Below are positions 15,581 to 24,395 of a DNA stretch of 35,480 nt, one piece after another. The stretch is from NCBI GenBank assembly GCA_021790425.1, contig JAJYEA010000019.1:1-35480 (forward strand). Direction: 5' to 3'. The DNA is from Thermoplasmata archaeon (lineage in GTDB: Archaea > Thermoplasmatota > Thermoplasmata > Lutacidiplasmatales > UBA184). The translations under genes and the position numbers were made by a program. Every line of letters begins with the position of its first letter. The stretch's first letter is position 1. The notes under the pieces were generated by a model, which saw nothing but the letters and a program-made list of their open reading frames with translations, was not told the origin of the DNA and did not search any database.

Positions 15581-18500
15581 CTACGGTGGGTTCTCCTTCT
15601 TCGGGGCGGTCTTCCCGCGCTTGGCCCGGGCCTGCTTCGCCCGCGCCACCAGCTCATCGCTCTTCTCCGCGTTCGACGGCGCTATCTCGGAAGGGACCTC
15701 GGTCCGCTTGCCCCCCTCGGGCGTGACGCTCATCTCCACGGGTTGCAGGACCTGGGGGTCGAGCTTCTGGACGTTCGGGTTTACCTCCTCGGGCTTGATC
15801 TCGTCCCCGAAGGGGCTTTCCTCCGATCGTTCATCGCCCAGGCGTTTCTCGACGTTGACCTTGGACTCTCCGTGGCGGCCCTCGGTGAGCACGGCTCCCG
15901 TGCGCTCATCGTACGCGATGCGGGTCCCGGAGGGGGTCCGGAGGACGATCGTGCCCGGGCCGTCGGACTCCTCCTCCCACTCCGGCTGGTGCGGTCCCTG
16001 AGGAGGGGATGGAACAAAATCGTCCAGTTCTGGTTGGGGGCGCGCTCCCTCCGCAGCGGACGAGGGGGCCGGGGTAGTCGTTCCCGCGCTGGGCCCCTGC
16101 CGTCGGCGCAAGAGAACAACCGCCACCAGGATTGCGACCGCCAGCAGGACGACGAGGAAAGCCCAGAGGGGAACCCCGAGATAGGTTGCGGTGAGCGGAT
16201 TGGTGGACGAAGTGCTTCTGCCCCCCCCTCCCGGGGACCCGGGGAGGGTCACGCTCACGTTGACTTGGGCGGTGCGTGCCAGTTGGCCGAGCCCATCGGA
16301 GACCCACGCCCGATAGGTGTAGTTGCCGGGATGAGAAAGGGAGAGGTTCCAGTACGCCGTGTAGGGGGCGAGGGAGTCGTTCGTCCCATTGAGCTGCCAG
16401 ACGCAGGAATAGGGAGGAATGCCGCCGGACGCGGAGACGATCAGTGAGAACGGCATCCCGGTGGTGACCGAGGTGCGGTTACTACGGAGGGAGACGACCA
16501 GCGGGGAGGGAGGGGTCCCGGTGGCCGTGAGGAGCGCATGGCCCTGCGCCGACTGGCCCACGGTGTCGTTGACCCACACGGTGAGGTTGTACGTCCCCGG
16601 GACCTCGGGGATGCAGGACAGGGAAGAGGCGTTGGCCGAGGCGCATCCGAGGGGCAGTCCCGAATAGGCAAAGTGGTAGACGCCGTTGCCACCGCTCACG
16701 CTCGCCGCGAGCAGGGTGGTCCCACCCACGGCCACCGATGCGGGCGCCGCTGCGAAGGAGGTGACCACGATGGACGGATACGAGACCGTCATCGGGGGGG
16801 CGGTGGCCTGCTGAGTGGAATTGGCGTCGGAGACCGTGACAGTGACGTTGAAGACCCCTCCTACGGTTGGCGCGCAGACCAGATTCGGAGTGTCGGAGGA
16901 AACGCATCCGGCCGGGAGTCCGCTGTAGACGTACGAGTAAGGGGTCTGGCCTCCCGCGGCGGTGACATTGAGATAGGTCGTGCCGCCGACCGTCAGGTTC
17001 TGCGGGGTGACGGTGAACGCATAGATCGTCAGCGGAACTAGGGAGAACTGGATGGTGGGACCGCTCGTCGGATGGCCGCGCACGGAAACATTGCCCGCGG
17101 AGGGCGTCACGTTGTACCCCGGAACGGGCGCGACGGAGAAACCATAGGTCCCGTTGGGGTCGGGGAAGCTCATGGAGGGGGTCACGGAGGTCTGCGTGGC
17201 CCCGCCAAAGGTGAGGTTCCAGGGTGTGCTCGCCGGGAGTCCCGTCTCGGAGAAGGAGACCGAGAAGGTGAGGAGCGAGAACGCTACCGCGAGGTTGAGG
17301 GAAGCGGCCGAAACGTTGAATGATCCCCCCAGGGCTTGGTAACTCTTGTTGGCGCTGGCGATCTGGTAGGTATATGTACCGTTCCCGAGGGTGACGGTCA
17401 GGGAGGAGGAAGTGCCGCCCAGGGAGGCCGAGCTCGAAAGGTTCACCCACCACTGGCCTCCGACGGGGAGCCCCGATTCCTGGAAGGAGACCGGATAGGT
17501 GACCCGGACGAAGAGCACGGCGGGCTCGGTGACCGGGACGCCGCTCACGGTGACGGTTCCCGTGTATGGCAGCGTGGACTGGTGCCATCCCGGCACGTCG
17601 ACGATCGCATACGACCACGACCCGTTGAACATCCTCACCGTGACAGTAGTGCTCGTCGTGGAGGCGGTCAGTCCCGCCAGCGTCACGGACCAGCCGGTCC
17701 CGGAAGGAAGGCCGGACTCCGAGAACACGACGGGGTAGCTCGTTGCCACGTCAATGACCCAGACCAATCCTCCGCTGTGGTCTGTGACGTACACGGTGCG
17801 GTCGGTGGGGTCGTAGGCAGCGCCCCAGGGTTCCCCTCCGGTCGTCAACGTTGACTGGCTGGAGAAGGTCGTTCCATTCAGCACGGTGATGGTGCCGCCG
17901 CTCGAATCCGCCACGTAGACGCAACCATCCGCGGCCGAGTAGACCAGGCCCCACGGAGAGAACCCGGCATTCACGTTGGCGATCACGCTCTCGTTGGTCG
18001 GGTCGATGACGCTCACCGTGTTGGATCCGGAGTTGGTCGCGACGAGGTCGCCGGTCGAATTGTCGTACGTGACGTCGGCCGGGTGGGTTCCCACGGTGAC
18101 GTTCGCGATGATGCTGTTCGAACTGCTCGAGATCACCGCGACCACTCCCGAGGAGTAGCTCGCGACGTAGACGTTCCCGTTCACGGGGTCGTAGGTCATT
18201 CGTGCCGGGGTGGGGACCGTGACATTCACCAGCACTTTGAGGGAGGTGGCGTTGATGATGGCGACCTGGTTCGTCGTTTGGTCGCCCGTGTAGACATCCC
18301 CATTGTTGGGGTCGTAGATCACATCGTAGGGTTGCGATCCCAGCGGGATGAACCCTACCGACGTGCCCGACCCCGCGGCGTAGACCCCGACACCCAGGCT
18401 CGTAGACGCGAAAAGGTCGCCGTTGGCCGGGTCGTACGCGACACCCAGCTGGCCTGATGAGGTGGTCACGCTGGTGAAGGGTGTGTTGTTCAACTCGCCC

Positions 18501-18844
18501 GCCACGACGATGTTGTTCGTGAAGGCTCGCGAGATGAAGAGGCGATCATCGGTATGGTCGATGGCTACCGCCCAGGGGGACCCTCCTGTCGTGAAGTTCG
18601 TGATGGTCGCCCCGAGGTGCGTGGCGGGTTCCGCCGGGAGCGCGTGTGCCCCGAGTCCCTCGGCTCCGATCCCAGGGCCGGTCATAGGCAACGAGTTACC
18701 GGGCCCAGTCCATGCCCCCGTGCTCCCCGCGACCGCGAGGGTGCACAGGAGAACTCCCCACAAGGTGGTCCACCCCGCGACCCGGTGCGGTCCTCCTGTT
18801 GGATGCCGGCTCACGGTGTACGAGCCCAACGAATTCTCCTTCAT
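15581..18844 (-). CDS. Giant membrane-anchored surface protein C (YVTN propeller, ESGLP repeats, PKD domains, cytoplasmic tail)
   Basis: The product has 1087 residues from the ATG at 18844; a longer in-frame start at 19003 lies before the likely TATA (CTTATGAG near 18872-18879) and is not favoured. A signal peptide is followed by a clear seven-blade YVTN/YncE-type propeller. Its blades repeat DPxNGDVYxxxxxxNxVxVI with about 42-residue spacing. Three ESGLP repeats (for example FSESGLPSGTGW) and three PKD-like domains follow. A transmembrane helix (VPLWAFLVVLLAVAILVAVVLL) leads to a cytoplasmic tail of about 175 residues. The tail and the last PKD region match protein A. The tail is charged, rich in Pro, Glu and Lys, and contains TIVLRTPSGTRIAYD. 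Function is unknown; a surface-binding or adhesion role is plausible. Confidence 0.87.
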   Translation of the reverse strand: MKENSLGSYTVSRHPTGGPHRVAGWTTLWGVLLCTLAVAGSTGAWTGPGNSLPMTGPGIGAEGLGAHALPAEPATHLGATITNFTTGGSPWAVAIDHTDDRLFISRAFTNNIVVAGELNNTPFTSVTTSSGQLGVAYDPANGDLFASTSLGVGVYAAGSGTSVGFIPLGSQPYDVIYDPNNGDVYTGDQTTNQVAIINATSLKVLVNVTVPTPARMTYDPVNGNVYVASYSSGVVAVISSSSNSIIANVTVGTHPADVTYDNSTGDLVATNSGSNTVSVIDPTNESVIANVNAGFSPWGLVYSAADGCVYVADSSGGTITVLNGTTFSSQSTLTTGGEPWGAAYDPTDRTVYVTDHSGGLVWVIDVATSYPVVFSESGLPSGTGWSVTLAGLTASTTSTTVTVRMFNGSWSYAIVDVPGWHQSTLPYTGTVTVSGVPVTEPAVLFVRVTYPVSFQESGLPVGGQWWVNLSSSASLGGTSSSLTVTLGNGTYTYQIASANKSYQALGGSFNVSAASLNLAVAFSLLTFSVSFSETGLPASTPWNLTFGGATQTSVTPSMSFPDPNGTYGFSVAPVPGYNVTPSAGNVSVRGHPTSGPTIQFSLVPLTIYAFTVTPQNLTVGGTTYLNVTAAGGQTPYSYVYSGLPAGCVSSDTPNLVCAPTVGGVFNVTVTVSDANSTQQATAPPMTVSYPSIVVTSFAAAPASVAVGGTTLLAASVSGGNGVYHFAYSGLPLGCASANASSLSCIPEVPGTYNLTVWVNDTVGQSAQGHALLTATGTPPSPLVVSLRSNRTSVTTGMPFSLIVSASGGIPPYSCVWQLNGTNDSLAPYTAYWNLSLSHPGNYTYRAWVSDGLGQLARTAQVNVSVTLPGSPGGGGRSTSSTNPLTATYLGVPLWAFLVVLLAVAILVAVVLLRRRQGPSAGTTTPAPSSAAEGARPQPELDDFVPSPPQGPHQPEWEEESDGPGTIVLRTPSGTRIAYDERTGAVLTEGRHGESKVNVEKRLGDERSEESPFGDEIKPEEVNPNVQKLDPQVLQPVEMSVTPEGGKRTEVPSEIAPSNAEKSDELVARAKQARAKRGKTAPKKENPP

Positions 18845-19024
18845 GGACGGACGGGTTCCACGTTCCTCTTTCTCATAAGCTCCCCGTGCGAGACCAACCA
18901 AGCAGTCTCTTGCCGACGCCACCGTCGACTTCCGGGGTGCGACCCATAGTGGCCCGCAGATGTGAGGTCCTCGGCCGGCAGCTCCCGTGAGGTTCGGGTC
19001 CATACACTCGAGGTTCTTCTCGGG

Positions 19025-21037
19025 TCACTCTATCGGAGGAAGACGATGCTTGCGGCGGCGCGCAGCCAGGGCCACCGCGACGACCCCCCCGACCACGATG
19101 ACCAGTCCCAAGAGCACACTGTAGGTCTCGGCCAATGTCCCGAGGGGGGCCGACGTGGCTACCGAGTGGGTAACGGTTATCGTGGCATTCCCCCAGACGG
19201 TGACCCCTCCCTCGGAGGCGGCGACCTGGAGGGTAACGGTCCCGGTCTTCGAGCCAGAGGTGAAGACGACCTGGGACCCGTGGTAGGTGTCGAGCGTCCC
19301 GAGGCTCGTCGAGCTGAGGCTCCAAACGTACGTGACCGAAGAGGAACAGCCGTTTCCGCCGCAGTACGGGACCGCATTGATCGTCGCGTTGCCTCCCTCG
19401 GAGACGATCACCTTGATCGGGTCGATGCTGACGGATTCGAGCGTGGGCCCCAGCGAGACGACCGTCAGGTTGGTTAGCGCGGTCGCGTGGTTGGAGGCGC
19501 TGTCGTTGACGATCACCCGGACGTCAAACGACCCCGTGACGGTGGGTGTGCACACAAGGTCGGCATTGCTGGCGCTGGAACACCCCCCGGGCAGGCCGGT
19601 GAAGGCAAAGGAGAACGGAGCGGTGCCCCCTATGGTTGAGACGTTCAAGTAGGTGGTTCCCCCCAAGGGGACGTGAGACGGCACGGCCAAGAACGAGGTC
19701 ACCTGGAGAGGGGGGGTCGTCACGTTCGCGGAGAATTCGATCAAGGGGGCCACCGCGGGGGCCCCTGCGATCGTGATCTCCCCACCGGCAGGAGAAGCCG
19801 TGAACCCCGGGACAGGGACAACCTCGAAGGGATAGGTCCCGTTCGGGAGGGACAGAAGCATCGAAGCGGTCGTCGAAGTCCCTTGGATCCCGGCCATGTC
19901 CACCCCCCACGGCGTCCCGGCGGTGAGACCCGCTTCGGTGAAGGTGAGGGGGAACTGCACGCGCGTGTTCACGAGGGTGACCGTCCCGTTCCCGTGGTTG
20001 GTCACATAGACCACGCCGTTGTCCGGGTCGTAGACCACCCCCCAGGGCTGCCCCCCGATGGGGAGGGACGCCACGAGGCTGTTGGTGGCACTCGAGAGGG
20101 CGGAGACGGTGTTCTGATTCGTGTTCGCGATGTAGAGGTATCCGTTGTCGCTGTCGTAGGCGATCCCCCAGGCGCCCGCTCCCGCGGCCAACGTAGTGGT
20201 GACCGTGTTGGTGGAGGCATCGATGACGCTGACCGTTCCGGAAGCAGAATTCGTCACGTAGATGTCCCCGTTGTAGGGGCAGTAGGCTACCCCGAGAGGG
20301 AGGCTCCCGACCGGGATCGTTGCCACGACGCTGTTGCTGACCCCCGAGATGACGGACACTTCGTCCGTCCCATAGTCCGCCACGTACAGATCGCCGTTCG
20401 AGGGGTCCACCGCCATCTCGCCCGTCGTGTTCTGCCCCGGCACGGTGGTGGCCACTTGGGAAGTGGTCCCATTGATGACCAGGACAGTGTTGAACTGATG
20501 GACCCCGACGTAGATCATCCCGTTCAACGGGTCGAAGAGTATGAAATATGGATAAGCCCCGGTCGGTAGGTAGGAGATGGTGCCCCCCTCCCCAAGGGGG
20601 ACAACGGCAACGCTCGTCGGCAGTGCTTCGTACAGACTGTTCGTGATCGGGTCATAGGCGATGCCCAGCTGTCCGGCTCCCATGTTGCTGGAGCTCACCA
20701 CCGCATTCGTTGCGGAGTCGATCTCCTGGGTCGAATTGGAAAAGGCGTTCGACAGGTAGAGGTGGTGCGACAGGGTGTCCCTGGCCAGGTACCACGGGCC
20801 TTGGCCTGCCGTGATGTAGCCGACCATGGACCCCACCCCTCCGCTGCCGGGCACGGGAAGCGTCCGATGCTCCGATGCGACCGGCCCCGGTAGGATCCCC
20901 GCGTGCCACATCGCGATGCCGCCTCCCAGGAGGACGAGCATGCTGACGATCGCGCCCACGGAGGCTACACCGTAGCGGGAGCGCCGTACGGGATGCCGCC
21001 GAGAGCCAACGAATTGGATGGACGCCATGGTCTCCAT
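19025..21037 (-). CDS. Membrane-anchored surface protein D (YVTN propeller, PKD and Ig-like domains)
   Basis: The 670-residue product starts at the ATG at 21037, about 26 nt from the TATA box at 21059-21068, so the message should be leaderless (TTG 21040 and ATG 21028 are alternatives). An N-terminal hydrophobic signal (VGAIVSMLVLLGGGIAMW) is followed by a regular seven-blade YVTN propeller. Its blades repeat YDPxNGxxYVxN, with NTVxVIDxxTNxVxxTxxxG between them. One ESGLP-like repeat (FTEAGLTAGTPW), one PKD-like domain and one Ig-like domain come next; the Ig-like domain has a likely disulfide in YCGGNGCSS. A transmembrane helix and a short KHRLPPIE tail end the protein. It is the smallest and most regular of the four paralogous surface proteins. 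Confidence 0.87.
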   Translation of the reverse strand: METMASIQFVGSRRHPVRRSRYGVASVGAIVSMLVLLGGGIAMWHAGILPGPVASEHRTLPVPGSGGVGSMVGYITAGQGPWYLARDTLSHHLYLSNAFSNSTQEIDSATNAVVSSSNMGAGQLGIAYDPITNSLYEALPTSVAVVPLGEGGTISYLPTGAYPYFILFDPLNGMIYVGVHQFNTVLVINGTTSQVATTVPGQNTTGEMAVDPSNGDLYVADYGTDEVSVISGVSNSVVATIPVGSLPLGVAYCPYNGDIYVTNSASGTVSVIDASTNTVTTTLAAGAGAWGIAYDSDNGYLYIANTNQNTVSALSSATNSLVASLPIGGQPWGVVYDPDNGVVYVTNHGNGTVTLVNTRVQFPLTFTEAGLTAGTPWGVDMAGIQGTSTTASMLLSLPNGTYPFEVVPVPGFTASPAGGEITIAGAPAVAPLIEFSANVTTPPLQVTSFLAVPSHVPLGGTTYLNVSTIGGTAPFSFAFTGLPGGCSSASNADLVCTPTVTGSFDVRVIVNDSASNHATALTNLTVVSLGPTLESVSIDPIKVIVSEGGNATINAVPYCGGNGCSSSVTYVWSLSSTSLGTLDTYHGSQVVFTSGSKTGTVTLQVAASEGGVTVWGNATITVTHSVATSAPLGTLAETYSVLLGLVIVVGGVVAVALAARRRKHRLPPIE

Positions 21038-21058
21038 CAATCCTACTACATGAATTTC

Positions 21059-21068
21059 TTATTAATAA
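21059..21068 (-). promoter_or_regulatory. TATA box of surface protein D
   Basis: TTATTAATAA lies 26 nt from the ATG at 21037, the spacing expected for a leaderless archaeal mRNA. It is palindromic, so some plus-strand activity cannot be excluded, but a separate plus-strand TATA exists at 21161. Confidence 0.65.
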
Positions 21069-21160
21069 CGTTGCTCACTAACAGGGCGCCTCTCGCGGGG
21101 GGACGGGGCTTCCGTGACCGACCCTAGGGTCCCCCGGTGCCGAAGCGAAGCGAAATAACG

Positions 21161-21168
21161 ATATATAG
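21161..21168 (+). promoter_or_regulatory. TATA box of the CmoB-like methyltransferase
   Basis: ATATATAG is centred about 43 nt upstream of the TTG at 21208. A start site near 21190 would leave a leader of about 18 nt without an obvious Shine-Dalgarno. Confidence 0.55.
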
Positions 21169-21207
21169 CGAGGGAAGTTCCTCGGCCCGCTCAGGGCCCT
21201 GGTACTC

Positions 21208-22023
21208 TTGACGACCGATGATGATCCATTGACACCGCGACTCGTGGTCTCGAAAGATACCTCCGGGTACACCCCTGCCGAGCTCGATCAACTGCGGAAG
21301 GAGATCGAGGCGATCCCGTGGTGGCATCGCATTCAGGTCGGTCCCTTCGTCACCCCGGGCCGCGCCAGCCACTATGCCCAGGACTGGATCGCCTCCCGGC
21401 TCCCGGCCAGCCTGGCGGGAAAGTCCGTGCTCGATATCGGTGCCTGGGATGGGTACTTCAGCTTCCTGGCCGAGGAACGCGGGGCCCGACGTGTCCTCGC
21501 GGTGGACAACCTGAAGAATCCGGAGGCCCACCCGAAAGGGTCCGCAAGCTTCGAGCTGGCGAAACGGGTGCGGAAGTCCAAGGTCGAGTTCCAGATACTC
21601 GACGTCTACGACTGCGACCGGCTCCAGGAGAAGTTCGACGTGATCCTCTTCCTCGGCGTCTACTACCACCTCCACAGCCCGATCTATGCCTTGGAGAAGA
21701 TCCGCCATGTGCTCGCTCCCGGGGGCTCGGTCTTCATGGAAGGGATGGTCCGGCCGGGGGGTGAGCCCTCCGTGTACGTCCTCAACGATGCGGATTATGG
21801 CCCCACCAACCACTCGAACCCCACGGTCGCGGCCGTCGAGCGGATGGCCCTCAAGGCGGGATTCACCTCGGTGAGGACCGTCCATCTCAACTATGGCGGA
21901 GGCTGGGGGCCCAAGCTCTTCGGCCGCCGGATCCGTCCGTCGAACTGGAATCGCGTCATGCATCTCGCGTATGCGCTCCACGTCCGGAGCCAGGCCTACC
22001 GGGGTCTCTTCGAGCTCCGCTGA
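21208..22023 (+). CDS. SAM-dependent methyltransferase, CmoB/DUF1698-like
   Basis: This 271-residue methyltransferase has SAM motif I VLDIGAWDGYFSF (74-86) and motif II AVDN. An FDVILFLGVYYHLHSPI segment and a VYVLNDADYGPTN...NPTVAAVERM segment follow. That layout matches the CmoB family, which transfers carboxymethyl or methyl groups to wobble uridine-5-oxy in bacterial tRNA. In archaea such homologues are usually uncharacterised, and some act on small molecules, so a tRNA role is only a possibility. The start is a TTG at 21208; TTG 21229 or GTG 21244 are alternatives. It is divergent from surface protein D with its own promoter and stands alone. Confidence 0.8.
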   Translation: MTTDDDPLTPRLVVSKDTSGYTPAELDQLRKEIEAIPWWHRIQVGPFVTPGRASHYAQDWIASRLPASLAGKSVLDIGAWDGYFSFLAEERGARRVLAVDNLKNPEAHPKGSASFELAKRVRKSKVEFQILDVYDCDRLQEKFDVILFLGVYYHLHSPIYALEKIRHVLAPGGSVFMEGMVRPGGEPSVYVLNDADYGPTNHSNPTVAAVERMALKAGFTSVRTVHLNYGGGWGPKLFGRRIRPSNWNRVMHLAYALHVRSQAYRGLFELR

Positions 22024-22071
22024 GCTCCCCCGCAGCGCCGGGGTTCTCCTCGGCCGGGATTTGGCACGAGA

Positions 22072-22079
22072 CTTATATC
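22072..22079 (+). promoter_or_regulatory. TATA box of the small HExxH protein gene
   Basis: CTTATATC is centred 25.5 nt before the ATG at 22101, which predicts a leaderless mRNA. Confidence 0.65.
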
Positions 22080-22100
22080 CAAATTCCTCCTAGTATCGGC

Positions 22101-22688
22101 ATGTCGAATCATCCGGTCTTCTTCGGAAGCCCTTCCCCGCCTCCCCGAGGGATCTCGGTCGATGTCGCGACCCCGGGCCGTGCGTACAGCCCGGACGTCC
22201 AGCGGCGGTACGCGACGGCGCTGGAGGCGGCCGATGGGTTCGATTCCATCTTCCGGATCGTCCGCGAGGTGGTGCGGAACGTCCTGGGACGGGAGCGGAC
22301 GGGGTTGGGCCTCGCCCTCTCCGACCTTCCCTCCGGGATCGGGGCGTACTGGCCCGTCACGGGCAACGTGATCGTGATGAACGAGCCGCTCGTCCGGGCC
22401 ATGAAGGCGATGGCGTCGTCGCCGGCGGAGTTCAACTCCTTCGTCTTCGTGATCCTGGCCCACGAGTACCTGCACTCCCTCGGATACTGGGGAGAGGATC
22501 CCGTGCGGCGGGTCACCGCCCAGGTCGTCCGCACGACCTTCGGGCCCGACCACGTCGCGACGGCCATGGCCGAGGGCGACCTGTGGCAGATGTACCCCTT
22601 CCTCCGGATGGCCCACGGCGGTGACGGTTCCCGGATCCGGATGGTGAGCCGGTTCGACTCGGACACCACCTCGGCCTACATCCGCTGA
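22101..22688 (+). CDS. Putative zinc metalloprotease (HExxH), family not recognised
   Basis: This 195-residue soluble protein has no signal peptide or membrane segment. A helix with HEYLHSLGYWGE (121-132) gives the HExxH zinc motif, with E132 as a possible third ligand; a more distant acidic residue in AEGDLW is another. The N-terminal half is alpha-helical with GLALSDLPSGIGAYWPVTGNV before a strand (VIVMNE), like the edge strand that precedes the active-site helix of gluzincin/minigluzincin folds. No family name can be given. The ATG at 22101 is supported by a TATA box 25.5 nt upstream. It precedes the AIM24 cluster on the same strand but is separated from it by a hairpin and a new promoter. 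Confidence 0.7.
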   Translation: MSNHPVFFGSPSPPPRGISVDVATPGRAYSPDVQRRYATALEAADGFDSIFRIVREVVRNVLGRERTGLGLALSDLPSGIGAYWPVTGNVIVMNEPLVRAMKAMASSPAEFNSFVFVILAHEYLHSLGYWGEDPVRRVTAQVVRTTFGPDHVATAMAEGDLWQMYPFLRMAHGGDGSRIRMVSRFDSDTTSAYIR

Positions 22689-22706
22689 CGGCCCCCGGGG
22701 GGGCCG
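22689..22706 (+). terminator. GC hairpin just after the HExxH gene stop
   Basis: CGGCCCCC and GGGGGCCG flank a 2-nt centre immediately after the stop codon, giving a near-perfect inverted repeat. Its place between this gene and the next promoter suggests a 3'-end structure. No T-run follows. Confidence 0.4.
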
Positions 22707-22727
22707 ACCGCCCGCAGCGCCGGAAGG

Positions 22728-22735
22728 TATAATAT
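22728..22735 (+). promoter_or_regulatory. TATA box of the AIM24/zinc-ribbon operon
   Basis: TATAATAT is centred about 39 nt before the GTG start at 22770, giving a leader of about 13 nt. No comparable element occurs before the next three genes, so they are probably one transcript. Confidence 0.65.
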
Positions 22736-22769
22736 CGGCTGGGCCTTATCGAGCAGTGGGTCCTGTCCA

Positions 22770-23420
22770 GTGCAGCTCGAGGACATCAAAGGTCTGGTTC
22801 CCACCGTCCTAGCGACGTTGGCGCCTCAGGAGTCCATCTACTGTGAGCATGGGATCATGCTCTTCAAGGACCCGACCGTCTCCGTGGGCCGCAAGACGGT
22901 CCAAGGCGGCGGCCTCCTCAAGACGATGGAGCGGACCACGGTGGGCGGCATCCCCTTCTTCCTCACGGAGTTCATCGGCCCGGGCCAGGTGGGACTCTCC
23001 CGGGACGGGGTCGGCGAGCTGCGGGTCATCGAGCTCGCCCCGAACGAGGTCCTCGACGTCTTCGAGGGCTCGCTCCTGTGCGCCGAGGCCCACGTCCCCT
23101 ACGACATGCTCTACGTCAAGGGCACGAACCGGCCCGGCCGCATCGTGGGGTTCTGGATGGACCGGCTCACCGGACCCGGCAAGATCGCGCTCCACGGGTA
23201 CGGGAACATCATCTCCTTCACGCTGGCCCCTCAGGAGGTCGTCACGTGCGACATGGGGGCCCTGCTCTACAAGAGCGGGAGCGTGCAGGCCGTGACCAAG
23301 AACCTGCCCTTCGGGAGCGGGCTCCTGGGCAAGCTCGAGTCCGTGGAGGTCCTCGAGCTCATCGGGCCGGGCAAGGTGGCCCTGCAGAGCATCGACCCCC
23401 GACAACCCAATCATTCCTGA
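22770..23420 (+). CDS. AIM24 family protein (paralog 1)
   Basis: This 216-residue all-beta protein is of the AIM24 (DUF124) family, which forms a double-stranded beta-helix fold of unknown biochemical role. It has no membrane segment. Three GPG turns recur at corresponding places: FIGPGQVGLSR, LTGPGKIALHGYGN and LIGPGKVALQS. They separate roughly 70-residue pseudo-repeats, and MLYVKGTNRPGR...FWMDRL marks the centre. It is the first gene of a compact run with a zinc ribbon and two more AIM24 paralogs; the next start is 20 bp downstream. It is closest to paralog 3 (shared FWMDRL..GPG and HGYGN). The GTG start fits the TATA position. Family assignment is confident; function is not known. Confidence 0.85.
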   Translation: MQLEDIKGLVPTVLATLAPQESIYCEHGIMLFKDPTVSVGRKTVQGGGLLKTMERTTVGGIPFFLTEFIGPGQVGLSRDGVGELRVIELAPNEVLDVFEGSLLCAEAHVPYDMLYVKGTNRPGRIVGFWMDRLTGPGKIALHGYGNIISFTLAPQEVVTCDMGALLYKSGSVQAVTKNLPFGSGLLGKLESVEVLELIGPGKVALQSIDPRQPNHS

Positions 23421-23440
23421 GGTGCCACAGAGGAACGCAG

Positions 23441-23623
23441 ATGCCGATACCAGAAGAATTCGTCAAGAAGCGAACGGAGGTCACCATCAGCCGCGCGTCG
23501 CTCAAGGAGATCAATTGCAAGAGCTGCGGGGCCAAGGTGGGGCCGGAAAACATCCGCAACGGCGTGGCGAAGTGCGCCTACTGCGGTGCCAGCTACGCGC
23601 TCGCCGTCGAGGGAGCGGAGTAG
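23441..23623 (+). CDS. Small zinc-ribbon protein within the AIM24 operon
   Basis: The 60-residue protein has two CxxC pairs, C26-C29 (CKSCG) and C45-C48 (CAYCG). They are separated by 15 residues, a classic rubredoxin-type zinc ribbon. The N-terminus (PEEFVKKRTEVTISRASLKEI) is charged. It lies 20 bp after AIM24 paralog 1 and 10 bp before paralog 2. An AGAGG-like ribosome-binding stretch sits about 10 nt before its ATG. It may be a metal-binding adaptor or a nucleic-acid-binding partner of the AIM24 proteins; that is inference from the operon alone. Confidence 0.8.
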   Translation: MPIPEEFVKKRTEVTISRASLKEINCKSCGAKVGPENIRNGVAKCAYCGASYALAVEGAE

Positions 23624-23633
23624 GGGAACCACC

Positions 23634-24389
23634 GTGCGCGCCGATACCGTCGGAGGCATCACCCCCGCCGTCCTCGTGAACCTCGCTCCCGGCGAGAAGA
23701 TCCTCGCGGCGCACGAGATCATGCTGTACAAGGAGCCGCAGATCCAGCTCCACCGGCGCACGATGAAGTCGCTCGGGGTGAACACCTCCCACCTCATGGC
23801 GATGCGGGGACGCGGTGACTCCGAAGAGGGCTACTTCTTCGCCGAGTTCGAGGGTCCGGGCCACGTCTCGTTCTCCCGGGACAAGGGAGGCGAGGTGCGC
23901 ATCCAGCACCTCCAGCCCGGCGAGACCATCCGCCTCCGCAGCGGCCACCTGATGTGCTTCGATGAGAGCGTGCGCTACTATCCGATGGTGCAGGGGCAGT
24001 GGTACACGACGAATGCGAACGGGGATCAGGAGACCCACTACCTCTTCGCCGACGAGCTCACGGGTCCCGGCACGATCGTCTACCAGTCCCACGGCAACCT
24101 CCTGTCCTTCAGCCTCCGCCCCGGGGAGCGGATGCGCACCTCGGTCCTCGGCCTGCTCGCGACCTCGAACACGGTGCAGCTGGCCATCAACTGGCTCATC
24201 GGGGGCTCGACCGTGAGCGCCTCCAACCGGGGATTCGGGTCCCTGATGGGGGGCGGCGGCGGGCTCCTCGGCGCGGCCCTCCAGGCCGCGGCGGGAGGGG
24301 GAGGCGCCGGTGTCTCCTCCGGGGGCGTGCAGATCCCCGTGATCGATCTCGTGGGGCCGGGGACCGTGGTCGTCCACAGCGGGGTGTAG
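23634..24389 (+). CDS. AIM24 family protein (paralog 2, with glycine-rich insertion)
   Basis: This 251-residue protein starts at a GTG 10 bp after the zinc-ribbon stop. It has the same three-part layout as paralogs 1 and 3, with GPG turns in FEGPGHVSFSR, LTGPGTIVYQSHGN and LVGPGTVVVHSG. It differs in having a longer loop around 49-65 and a flexible insertion (about 200-232) very rich in Gly and Ala between the second and third repeats. Such an insertion could expose a loop or mediate assembly. Its N-terminal half is otherwise well conserved (LAPGEKILAAHEIMLYK). Role unknown. Confidence 0.85.
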   Translation: MRADTVGGITPAVLVNLAPGEKILAAHEIMLYKEPQIQLHRRTMKSLGVNTSHLMAMRGRGDSEEGYFFAEFEGPGHVSFSRDKGGEVRIQHLQPGETIRLRSGHLMCFDESVRYYPMVQGQWYTTNANGDQETHYLFADELTGPGTIVYQSHGNLLSFSLRPGERMRTSVLGLLATSNTVQLAINWLIGGSTVSASNRGFGSLMGGGGGLLGAALQAAAGGGGAGVSSGGVQIPVIDLVGPGTVVVHSGV

Positions 24390-24395
24390 GAACCG

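Noticed and set aside
8561-21037. Thermopsin-like protease function for the ESGLP-repeat proteins
   Set aside because: ESGLP repeats can accompany thermopsins, but no protease domain or catalytic aspartate motif was found in any of the four proteins.
22029-22723. Repeated 13-mer CCCGCAGCGCCGG before two successive promoters (22029-22041 and 22711-22723)
   Set aside because: Two copies of a GC-rich word in GC-rich DNA could be chance, and no third copy was noticed. It is kept only as a note.
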